This document shows, piece by piece, positions 28,701 to 40,080 of a stretch of 64,000 nucleotides of DNA (position 1 is the stretch's first letter; each line of letters starts with the position of its first letter). Origin of the DNA: Pholis gunnellus (Eukaryota; Chordata; Actinopteri; Perciformes; Pholidae). The notes beneath the pieces were generated by a model. The model was not told where the DNA came from. It ran no database searches and saw only the letters and a list, made by a program, of their open reading frames with translations. Made by a program: the position numbers and the translations under genes. Location: positions 12,309,133 through 12,373,132 of the forward strand of contig OU342804.1 in the NCBI GenBank assembly GCA_910591455.2. Reading direction: 5' to 3'.

Positions 28701-29148
28701 CCAAAATAAAAAGCAGTCACAATTGTTACTGTGACTATTCTACAAGCAAAAATCCTAAAAGGTGGAAATAATTTCAGATGCTAATTGATAGCCTTGACAC
28801 AAAAGACAATTGGCAATTGTCGTCCCTTTTCAATAAAAAAAAAAGAAATGATTACTACATTTTGAAAGCTCCCAGTTGGATCAGAAATGAACAACTGCAC
28901 AAAGATACACTTCCTAGTATGTTGTTTTTGGTCTGTGGGGAACCCAGAGCATAGCACAGCTGTTAAGTACTTTTAGCAAAGCTATTGTTCAGTGAAACAA
29001 AACAGCCCATTCAGCTTGGCTGGTTTCCAGAGCACTCCTATAGCAGCCAAATGTTTATCATTGTTTTGACACTGCATAGGAGAGGGCAGCATGGGGTGTG
29101 CCTATAGATAGCGGTGTCGAGTTTGTGTGTGTTTGTTTGTGTTTGGAT

Positions 29149-29170
29149 GGGGGGGGGGGGGGGGGGGGGG
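29149..29170 (+). repeat. 22-base poly-G run
   Basis: An uninterrupted G homopolymer after a TG-rich stretch (29120-29145). It is rare in length, could fold as a G-quadruplex, and may also be a spot of assembly length error. Confidence 0.9.
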
Positions 29171-29832
29171 ATATTGTAACAGACAATTTACCATACTCTC
29201 TTGACAATTCCTTGTAACATATATCGTTATTCTTTCCTGTGTAATTCCTCTTGGCGATGGAGTAGAAGTGCAGTGGTAACTCAGTAAGCAGGCAGTCAAA
29301 TTAGAAACATCTCAGGTGTCTTCGTGTTGTAACTAAGTATAACAAAAGCATATTTGTATTAGTAGCTGTTTCCACAAAGTGTTCACTCTACTGTCTAATG
29401 ACTGGCGTTTTCTCTGCCCTTGAATCTTCCAGAACCGAGTCAGTCTTTGGCGTAACAGTATAGGACAGAAATGAAAGGTGTTACATTATCTGTTCTGACT
29501 GCAGTCCGAAGGCTGCTGCTACACTGATTGTGCTTCCCCTCTCTCTTCACCCATTTAATCTCTTCATTCTGGCAATGTGCACAGCCAGGACAGTTCTGCT
29601 TTATTCTAATTGCATACTTTCGATTAAAAAAGCTTGTTTTCCTTGATTACTTTGATGTTGAAATGGGAGCAGGGGAGCAATTCACATTCATTCGGCAGTA
29701 TGTTTTTCCCCCCCGCTCTTTTGTGCTAACAGCAGAATTCCTATTTATATATTGGCAGTGGAACTAAATTACTGCAAACATCTCTGTGGGCCAGCCAGGC
29801 ATAACAGATTGGCAGGGTCCCGTATTATGTCA

Positions 29833-29846
29833 GTGCCCCCTACTGG
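29833..29846 (-). promoter_or_regulatory. CTCF-type core motif
   Basis: The minus strand reads CCAGTAGGGGGCAC, agreeing at all 14 positions with the CTCF core CCASYAGRKGGCRS. The surroundings (cagtgccccctactggccac) also resemble a motif spread by fish repeats, so binding is only predicted. Confidence 0.45.
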
Positions 29847-32800
29847 CCACACGCAGAAATACACTATTGTTCATTCCAGGCACGTATGGCATCAGGGGCT
29901 GTTAGAAACACAGTGGAATGGGATCCTAGATTCTTTGCTGGACTGCTGGAATATTTGCTAAATGAATCCCTCATGACTGGGATTCCTCTGCCAGTGTACT
30001 GCAATGTGCACGAAAGAGTCCAATTTACCTCCACATTATCAGTATTTAGCTTACACAGTTTTCTAGGAGAACTTAAAATGAGTCCAGCAGGTTTCATCTC
30101 TAAGATCACTTACATTACATGCATATGCACGCATCAAATGCTTTTCTACAAAGCCAAGGGGCTTTTGTAGTATTCCTAAAACCATGCAAAGATCATAAAG
30201 AAAGGGTTAAAAAAAAATCAAACCAAATAGATGTAGCAGATATGGGTGAGATATGAATCAAAGGGGAGGGACTGACATCTTTAAAGAGATGAGTATTTAA
30301 GAAAAAAGATGATCCCCAGAGGAATAAATTCCAGAGGAGGAGGGTTGCATGGGGATGATAAAGGAGTAAGGACTCCTTATCTCTGTTTTGATGCTAAATG
30401 CTACATGCTACATTGTACGCTTTAGCAGCAGGGCTTAGGGCTCAACTGTCCATACAGCAGAAAGCCTGATCAGCTGTGTATCATTCATGCCTTTCATTGA
30501 TGTTAACCCACCAGAGTACAGGGGCAGGTTTGCGACTAAAGGCGGGGGTTGACTCCCCCGCTGGGATGTGAGCATCTCTCCCTAGAGTCCCATCACACAC
30601 TGCTACAACACTAGCAAACATCAAGGGGCTTTTGCTCTTTTTACGTTTTACTCTCTCTCCATTTCACCTCTCTCAACAGTGGAAAAAGTGAGATGCACAA
30701 GGGTGCACAGAATGCAATAAACACTGCCTTATTGGTTTATTAGCACTCAACTACAAGTCAATTAAGACATTTCAACTGCTGAGAGCTCAGCTGGAGTAAA
30801 AGCTTGGAGATTAAAGCGGAGAGTTAGAAAAAAATATATATTTTTGCTATGTATCTCTCCAAAGACAAATGGATACTGACAGAGACAAAAAAGAGCTCTA
30901 CAAGCACAGAGATGTAATTACTGAAGACATAAATAGGATCAGATTCAGCCAACATAAAAGTGGCAAACAGGTTAAAACATGAAATAAAATATGGTTCTGG
31001 TAACGACTTCTTGAATTAGCGTGTTTTATTCCAGGCGGTGTCATTTTAAGACACTAATGCATACACAGAAATGACATAAAAGCCTTTTAAAGAAATTGCA
31101 TCATTATGAGTAAAAGTACAAGGTGATTTAAAGCTTTTCTGTGGAAAGTAAATGTCAACCACTGAAATGTCACAAAACGTTCATGACAGCGTGAGAACTG
31201 AATAATGTTGTCAAGTGCTGCCCTCCCATCACATTAATAATACAAAAAGGCATCTTTGAGGCTGCTTGTTCACTTCAGTATATGACAGGATTTAAAAAAA
31301 AGTTTTTGAGCATTTGCAATTTTCAGGATTTGCATTTTCTTAGTAAATAAAACCATAGTTTTAATATAATGGGTCTATTGATGAGCACTTTCCTTCTCTC
31401 ATCATGTCAAGCCTGTGCCAGCTGCACCTTGGGGCAAGGTTGTTTGTCTTCATTAGCATCCAGTGTTACTTCAGTGTTTTCATAAGCAAGGTCCCCTCCT
31501 GTATGTCAACTGCAGTGAAAGGCCAGAGACACAACAGAATCTGGGTCACGCTTTAATCGTTTTCATGCTATCTCTACCGCTCTCCGAGGTGTTTGTCTTC
31601 CATTAGCCGAGGAGAGACTTTCCCACACTGGGGGTTTCTCGAGCAGCTGGTACAGCCCAACCCGACCAGTCTTGTGAATGGGGGGGAATGAAGCGCCAGG
31701 TTTTGTTCCCAAGCATTCCTCGTTTCCCACCTGCGTATGGCTGCAGCATGACGTCTTTTCCTGAACAACGAGATCCAGATGAGGTGAGGTGCAATTTGCT
31801 CAGCCAAGAGAAAGTCAGGTGTCTTGCACAAACACACTAAGTGCCGGTAGACATCATACATGCACTAGTAGCATAAGCAGAATAATATAATTATAATAGA
31901 TATATTAGTGTTATAAATACTAAGGGGCCTACTTTTTATGGGTCGCATTAAGCCACTTGGACCAGTAGAGATGCATTGTTTTATCTCATGTGACTTGCTT
32001 TCATTGTGCCTGCAAAGGTCATTTTGCCTTACTGTAAACATGTCATATCAAATCCATACATGTATTTGCCTTAAACAAGAGGTCAGTGAGTTTGCAGAGA
32101 CACAAAAAGAAGCACAAACATGGGTATTCATGGACAGTGAGATCCTTCCACGTATATGAACTCGTATAATGACTAAATAAATTACACACATCTCGATTGG
32201 AGATCTGCCTGATCATGCTCAGGCACTCACCCTGTTCAACACAACAGTGCCGATGCATAACCATCACACATCGTGACCTCTAATTTAACTATGAAGAGTA
32301 ACTTTGAGTGGGAAACGTCTCCCTCACTTCATTGCCGTGTCTTGTGATTATGGAGAGAGAATTAAGGTAATGTCAGCAGTTTAATGAGCCTCTCACCTAT
32401 TGTTGCCAGCACTTTTCTGTGGAACCGCAGCTGCATTCCTCGCTCTCAACAAGAAAGACTCTAGATACTGCTCTCAGTATGCGAGTCGCAGTGATTAGCA
32501 GCTGTGATTTAAGCTCTTTCTTAATTAACCTTGTACTTTAATTCCATCTCCCACTAATTTCCAGGAGAGACAATGGAGTCTGTGCACTGACTGCTGGTGG
32601 GACTGAGCCTATTCTGATGACAGGGTGATCGAGATATGGTGTATCTCACTGTGTGCACATTAACCAAGTCAATACGATTCAAATAGAGAAGATCTTTAAA
32701 TGATTATTTTCACTGAATGTGAGTGCATCATTTGGCTCTGTGTAGATTAATGGGTATAGACCCTGGTAATGGGTTCATTTATATCGGGATTTGCCTTTAG

Positions 32801-33291
32801 CACAATAGACTCTCTAACTGGTCACTAACTACGTTTACTACTACTGCAATTTTAGGATATATGAAGACTGCACTTACCAGAAAAATCACAGCATTCAATG
32901 TCTGTTAAAAATGTTAAAACAACTTGTTTTTTTTATGTTGCATGACTACAAGTGCTCACTTCTCATTGGTGGAAGTAGCATGACATTGTTAAACTGTGGC
33001 ATTGCATCCTGTCTCCTACCAAGACTCTTTGGTTGATGTTATAAATGCTGCATTCAGGGCGTGTTAGAAGCATTGAAATAACAGGAAAAACTCCAGTTAT
33101 ATGTACGGTATGTTCCCGTCTTTTCTCAAAATGGTTACCCCAACTGCCAGCCTTTAAATTAAAGTCCAAATTAACTACTTTTGCTTTGTTAATGTATTTG
33201 GAGCAGTTGTTTAACAAGTGAAGTCAGATAAGAACAAACTGTTTAAAGCCCCGTTGTTCATTTGGTCGTAAATGTGTTGATATTGCGTTTT

Positions 33292-33420
33292 ATTTAAAGG
33301 TGCTTTATACGGAATGTGAACAAATCAATGACTGAGTGATTGCTTCCACACTTTACACTTTACATAGCAAATACTATGCTGCTATATTAACGCTCTGAAT
33401 TCAGCGATGTCAGCGATGAT
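33292..33420. mobile_element. Fragment of the ttaaagg-ended dispersed element
   Basis: Starts atttaaaggtgctttatacg and contains tttacatagcaaatactatg then ctgctatattaacgctctga. These correspond to both ends of the element at 14438-14887. The inner part is missing. Confidence 0.45.
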
Positions 33421-33631
33421 GACTTCTTTATCACTTTGATAAAGTTCTGGTCTCACTGACTCGTTGCTTGTGAATTTTGCCTGAATGATTTAACATCATA
33501 AACATGGCATAATCTTTACCCACGATCTCTGTGTACCTCATCCAAGGGTCTCTAGTCGTCTAACCCTAACCATGCTGTGTACCTTTAACGATAGAGATGG
33601 CAGAGTAATCTAACACTCATATAAACGTTCT

Positions 33632-33964
33632 TATGCCTCCAAGCCAGCGACAGCCGTGGCCGGGGGCATTATGTTTTCGGGTTGTCCGTTCTTTTTTTCG
33701 GTGCATTCTTGTGATATCTCAGGAATACCTTGAGATAATTTCTTCAAATTTGGCATAAACGTCCACCTGGACTCAAGGATGAACTAATTAGGTCTTTGAT
33801 GGTTAAAGATCAAGGTCACTATGACCTCACAAAACACATATTTTGGCCATAACGGAAGAATTGATATGCTAATTGTTACAATTTCAAACAAATGTCTAAT
33901 AGGATATCTATGTAAACTGCAACTTGGCGGAGGAATACAACCGCAAGGCAGTAACTCTAGTTTG
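33632..33964 (+). repeat. Dispersed teleost repeat carrying an ERE palindrome
   Basis: Runs from tgcctccaagcc through ggcattatgttttcgggttg, tcttcaaatttggcataaac, gtccacctggactcaaggat and ttggcggaggaatacaaccg to ggcagtaactctag. I recognise this order from a repeat abundant in perciform fish. This copy lacks the internal segment usually present before the right end. No open frame. Confidence 0.75.
33813..33827 (+). promoter_or_regulatory. Perfect consensus oestrogen response element
   Basis: AGGTCActaTGACCT is an inverted repeat of AGGTCA with a 3-bp spacer, the full consensus for oestrogen-receptor dimers. It lies inside the dispersed repeat at 33632-33964, so the site is carried by the repeat. 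Occupancy is unknown. Confidence 0.6.
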
Positions 33965-35191
33965 GAAAGGTCCTAATGTTTAGTGGTATCCGTATGAGTT
34001 CCTGCTGTACAAACAATAACACTCTTTTTCTATTCATATAACTCTATCAAGTAAAATCTCCAAGATATGTGTTTGTGAGTTTTTCATTTGTCCGTTTAAA
34101 GTCTGTTCTTCAATACAAACGTGGAGTGGCTTTGTTTCTCGTGCACAATGAGATTTTGGTGTTGACATGGGTCCTGGCTTCCTTTCATTCCTGTCTGTAT
34201 TGTGCGTATATAAGAATATTCAATGAGCTACACTTCAGTAGTTCTTTTGCTGTTGGAATCCAGCTCCTATTGTTGTTGGAGGTCATCAATTCTCTTTTCA
34301 CTGTCATTGAATAAAGCATAAATGCAATTAAAATTATATTCCAAAGAAAATGTTAACATCAGGGTAGCAGTCACCTTTGGTTAGTCAGAACAAAACCATG
34401 TTGTCAAATGGATATCTCTGTGGGTCTATTTGTTTAATGCCTGGCTCACCTTTCTTTTTTTCATCGGAGCTATTGATTTTTACTGAAGTGGTATAGTAAT
34501 CTCTGCTTGCTTAATGTACCCCAACTTGTTGTATCTCGTTCCAAAAAACATTTATCTTTGCTGAGGCAGTTGGTCGAACGGAAGAAAAATGGAGGGGGAG
34601 TGGCCAGTTAAATACCAAGTCCATGTAGTGCCTGTCTGTACATGAGAAGAGCTGTGCTCAATGATTCTAGACTGAATGGCTGGAGGCAGGGCATCAGAAT
34701 CAGGTCAGTCTGTTTACTCCAGAGAGCCACTGGGCTAACAGTGTTGTGCAGCAGTGTTTAGAACTCATGTACTGTGGGTACCCACCACCCTCAGCCAAAC
34801 TCAGCAGCACCATTTCTCAATGCAATGGCCATAAGTCGAAAAAGTGGACATTCCTGGATAAAAGTGTCAATGCTGTAAGTATTCATGATGCACATTAGAA
34901 TGAGTAGTGCTCCTAGCTTCAGTGTGTTGGCTTTAGGCTACTACATCCATCCATTCCTTTTCTTGTCCACTTGTAAATACATTACTTGTACATTATTCAG
35001 TACAAATTTGGTAAATAGTTCTGTGCTAGCTGCAAAGCCTTGTTTAGCATCATGTTGGACTGTAAGTACGGACAAAGTACATAGAGTGTTACAATTTTAA
35101 ACATGCTTGTCCCTCATCCTCATGAGCCATCTTGTGACACATTGCACACATTAGAGCTCTGTTAAGTAACTTTTTAATATATTGTTGATGT

Positions 35192-35315
35192 TAGAATGGA
35201 TGGTGAGAAGGGAGGCCTGCCCGATTCTGCGCATGCACCTCCAATGCACTTCCTATTACATGACCAATAGGCTATCCTAACCGTAACCATTCGTCCCGCC
35301 GGACCATCCATTCTA
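35192..35315. repeat. Short element with 13-bp perfect inverted ends
   Basis: tagaatggatggt (35192-35204) and accatccattcta (35303-35315) are perfect reverse complements 98 bp apart. The inside has cgattctgcgcatgcacctc. This suggests a very small MITE or a hairpin; no target duplication is evident. Confidence 0.5.
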
Positions 35316-37270
35316 GCATTTACCTTGTAATACTGACCGTAAATCATTACTTGCTGTATTGTGACACATGACATAAAACTGTGGGAAGCCACTGATGGTA
35401 TATAAGCTCAAGCCGACTGTACACTACGCAGAATAGCAGAGACACAGAATAAACAAGGAGCAGGTAAAGTTTAATAACTAGAAAGCTGACAGACAGACAG
35501 AGAGATAGAGAGATAGAGATTAGCTTTATTGAAAAGAACAGAGGAGAAGAATCTCTTGTTTAGTGGGGAAATGTGCTTTAAGTGTGAACGGCCAGGCTAC
35601 TGCTCACATAACATTGGACATAAGAAAACACTTCCGCATCCAGTGTGAACCTGTCCTAAGACAATATTTAAGGTCGTGATCATTTTTTAAAAGTTATAAA
35701 GGATAGTTTCACAAGTATGTGTTGATCCAAAACTCACTCTCATATGTACATTGACGCAGTATTCAGTCACTGTTGTTCCTACTTTCCATGCTGACCATAA
35801 AGAGGTCCATCACTAACTGGATTCGTATGAGATGGGGGAGAAAATCCTCATTCTGTGCAAAAAGGCATTCTACACTTTAGCCAAAGCTAATACGAGTCTT
35901 TGACGGTCTGAGTTGGCCAAATAGAGAGGGTATTTTCCAATATTGCAGTTTTTTATTACAAAATTCCCTCTTTGTGTTACTATCTTTCAGCTTAGCAAGG
36001 AGACATTGTCCAGGAAAACACAGTGGGAATTGAGTAATAAAAAGACTGTAACTTCATAAGATACCCACTTGATTTGGCTAAATGAGACTGCTGAAGCCTA
36101 ACAGTAGCTCAGAACAAGGACTGTGGATTTGTTCCATCTCTTACATTGAAATTAATTTATGAAGAGATATTTTTACAGCTACTATGGAAAGGGGAAATGA
36201 CAACAGCAACCAATAACTGTTCCGTATACATATGGGTATGCAATTATTGTTTTAAGAAAGACTTCGAAAATTGTGAACTTTTAGCACGTTTGTGTCTTCT
36301 CTGTTGTGACCATTTTGTAACTCAAAGGTATTACAATAACATTGATGTGTATTTGCTTTCTTAAATGGGTTTACTGTGAAATTTATTTCACAACAATTAA
36401 TAAAGTAAAAGAAGAAACAGCTATCTTCATACACTCGTTGAGTCATATATATAAGAATATATGGTGATGAGAGCCCTCACAGTCCTAATCAATCATTTAG
36501 GTGAGAAGAGCTGTAACTCATTTTCAGGATAGAGATTTTAAATTATAAATTTTTCTTTAAGCTCCATTTAGAGATTAATTCATGTTGTAACAGCCCTACC
36601 TGGTTAGACAGTTTGCATCAACTAATCACCTAAAGGTACGGATGTGTGTGTGTCTCTGCTCTGCACGAAGGTGCTGATTATTCCTATTAGAATCGTGTTG
36701 TGTTTCAGGCACAGTAACAGCAGTGTCATCTGCCAATGTTATTTCATGCTCGGATGGGTGTGAATCAATTTCATTCCGGGGAACAATTACTGAAGATTGC
36801 AGATTTTTTTTCCATCCTTCCAATCATAACATTTCAGTCAAATCATTGTGCACTGCTTAACATACAGTGCCAGAATCAAAACACATCCGCTGCTCAGAGC
36901 TGTGATCATGTGATGCCTATGCCAGGCCAGGCCTTTTCTCGAGAGAAAAAGCAGTTGTTTGCAAACCCCTGTTTGTTTCAGTTTTCCTCAATTTAAAACC
37001 ACTAAAAAAATATTTCTCCTAGTTTTTTCCCTCTTTTCTCTGGGTCAATAAATACCACACATGACCTTGGTGAACTCTGACTCCGAGCGTTTACATTGTT
37101 GAGGCAGGGTAGTCAAACAATACCCGGGATGGATGGGAGATAAAGCCACACACATTCTCCCATTACTCACATAAAGAATGTCGGCCCCTTGACGATGGAT
37201 TCCAGGAGCCTAGTTGGGCCAACACTGACAGTTATTTCTGGCCTCAGATTTGGAATGAGGCAGACTGGAA

Positions 37271-37296
37271 GTGGGGAAGGCTAGTGGGGAAGGCTA
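37271..37296 (+). repeat. Perfect 2 x 13-bp tandem duplication
   Basis: gtggggaaggcta is repeated twice in contact. Confidence 0.9.
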
Positions 37297-39030
37297 CACA
37301 AGAAGCCATGCTTCAACAGTTAAAGAGGCTGATCAGTTTGAGGTTGTGCAGCTTTCACTAACGTGGAGGTGTCATTCAAGCCCTGCTACCTCTAACTGGA
37401 GGAAAGGGTCCATCCATGGATCACTAAACAACCGAGACAGACAGGCCCTCTCCAATTATAACTGGCTGCAATGTATCCGCCCCATCTTCCACTGGCTTTT
37501 AGTTAGACATGGATGGGTACACTGTTGGGTGAAGATCAAGGTGAATATATTTAAACTGGCAAATCTTAAATAAGTAGTTCATTTGGAATATCCTCTAGCT
37601 ATTTTACTATGAGTTAAATGCTTGGTAATATTTTTTTCCCAAAAAGGATTATTTATATGTAGTTATATTAAATACTGCTTTATATTAGCGCTAAGTCAGA
37701 CAGTGTTCCATTTTACAGTTGAAAGATAGAATGCCTGCGATTAAATGTTTTTCTGAAATCGACGGAGGAGACAATAATTGTAACTCACCCTGCAAGAAAG
37801 ATTATCTGTTTTAGCATCGTGTCGTTCCTTTGAGGAAAACCTTGGAGAGGGTTTGCTCACGGCATACACAGATTTCCTTCTTTGTTGCCTTGTGAGCTAC
37901 TCATTCCTTTCCTGTCCGTATCACACAGATACCAACTGCGTTCAACAAGTCATTAAGCCCTGATTTTTCACTCAGGTCTCTGCAATATCAAATTGACAAA
38001 AGAAGAATAAGCTATTTCTGAAAGGCAAGAGCATAAAAAGCGCACGAATAGCAAAAGAACAAGAATCGATAGATTCTCTTCGTGCAACATCGGGGATGTG
38101 AGATGTGCTGTATTGTACGGTACATCAACCTTCTACCCACACTTTGCAGCTCTAAACAGACACTACGCTTGTTGTTCGTCGTGTTGCCACAGCAATATTT
38201 CTATTTATCCTGTGAGACAGCTATACAAATAGATGAAGTGCAACAACATGACATTTTCTGTACTTCAATTACTTTGCGGGCTGGGCCACGTGGGTTAAAA
38301 GCCAACAAACCATAACTTTCCCTGACATTTCCTCCCCCCACAGTGACCGTTGATGGATTCTCCCTGACAAAGCATTCATTATCGCGGAGAACAGAGAGTG
38401 CACTAAAATCTCTTCCCTTTTCTTCTCCCCTCCATCCTCTGCCTCCCTGTCCAAATCGAGATGAACTCAACTGCAGGAACAGAATGGGCTCTGCACTCAC
38501 CGTCGGAAGGGAAAAGCATTGAATCGCTGCAGGATATTCACTGGTAATCAAAAAGTATATCCTTATTGCAGTGCAGCCATTATGGTGCAGTGGGCAGAGG
38601 GGCATATCAAATGGAAACAACTGTTCTGTGCCAGCTCAGATTTGATCCTGGTACAATGAGAGAGGCTGATATGGAAATGAGCTATGATGGCATGCCATTG
38701 AAGATTAGCTCCCTTTTATCATTTATCTCGGAGTTCAATGCACTGAGGCTCAGCGGTCCAAGATGCATCAAGTCACCATACGTGGCAGGCAATGCCCCAA
38801 CCCCAACCCCCAAAAGCCCTCTGGAAGGATGTAGCTAAAATATTGAATCAGTGAAACAGTTTGAAGAGTTAAGTGTAAAGATGGAATATCAGCTCAGGGT
38901 CAAAAATATAACCTGTGCTTCTTTTCTGTATCTGTTAAGTGACTATTTAACAGGCAAGAATGCATAAGGGAACAATTTACGAGTCTTAATCAAATTCCTT
39001 TTACATGGATGCAAACACACAGATATAGAC

Positions 39031-39058
39031 ACATACACACACACACACACAAACACAC
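39031..39058 (+). repeat. CA microsatellite
   Basis: acatacacacacacacacac followed by acaaacac; an imperfect dinucleotide repeat. Confidence 0.9.
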
Positions 39059-40034
39059 GGGTCTTATCCACCCACAGGCAGGGGACTGATTGTCTGATAG
39101 CATTAGCATTCCTGTCCAACCCTGATAGAAGCAACACAGCAGTCAGGCTCACTTCAAGAGGTTCACATCACAGACAGAAACACATCCATTCACTGTGGAC
39201 AGGCTAATAAATAAAAGAGTAACCCTGTGGCAGTAACAAGCCTATAAAGTATAGCTATGTTTTACAAGTGAATGAGACGGACGGCCAAGAAAGATGGTTA
39301 CCTTGCAAGAGCCACTCTGTACTTTACAAGGCTGAGAGGAGTGTGTGACTCTATCCAATACTGCACTCTGCTGCAGATTGACTCTGCTTCATCATGATAT
39401 GAAAATCTCAGAGTGTCACAGCATGAGTTATCATGTTTACACTGTGGAGATGATATACTGTACGTCTCTTAAGGTGATGCACATTTTTTTTAAATGTGAA
39501 TTGGAGTGGAAATACATTGTGGTTTGAAAAACACATTTAAACATCTAAATAAATCAGTTACGTCTCCACAATCTACAAACACACATTTACATTTTGTATG
39601 AATGGTTCCATAACAATATATGATATATACATATTCAAAAGTTGGTTCAAAAAAAATGATTGGATTTCAATTATTGGCTTCAATCAGGACACAATAACAC
39701 TAATACAATGATACGGTGTCTTTATGAATTAATGTGTGGCTACAGAAGAGACAATGCTGATGATATGCAGATTGTTTTCTCAATGGATTCATCTTTAGTC
39801 AATAAAATGTCAGAAACATGTCCATCACAATTTCCCAGATTTGAAAGTTGATATTTAGATATTACTACTGTCATAGAAGGCTCAAGCCGCTCAGTCACTG
39901 AACGTATTCAGCCCGATTTTAGTCTTGAATTGGTTCTCTAATTAAATGAGAAAATACTATGTTCTTTTTATTTGTCATGTTTTTTTTTTCACACAACAGT
40001 ATAAAAAAACGTCTATTTCATATAAACTGTTATG

Positions 40035-40080
40035 ATATGAACCAATATGATTTTGGCCATATTGTCCAGCCCTATGGTGG
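40035..40080. mobile_element. Terminal fragment of a hAT-like element
   Basis: gattttggccatattgtcca followed by gcccta is the typical end of the same non-autonomous family found whole at 51043-51391. The rest of this copy is not recognisable. Confidence 0.4.

Larger units (their letters stand above)
25716..33290. other. Gene desert: noncoding sequence
   Basis: No gene recognised. Contains a 22-base G run (29149-29170), a perfect CTCF-core match (29833-29846) and several AT-rich blocks. Open frames of up to 118 codons (for example 27233-27589, minus) have no family similarity. Confidence 0.55.
33965..39880. other. Gene desert: noncoding sequence
   Basis: No gene recognised. Contains a 13-bp inverted repeat pair (35192-35204 and 35303-35315), a 13-bp tandem duplication (37271-37296), a GACA/GATA-rich stretch (35490-35520) and a CA microsatellite (39031-39058). 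A 139-codon minus frame at 38201-38620 has no recognisable domain. Confidence 0.55.

Noticed and set aside
38201..38620. 139-codon minus-strand open frame
   Set aside because: No recognisable motif; it is overlapped by other chance frames on both strands and has no exon-like borders.
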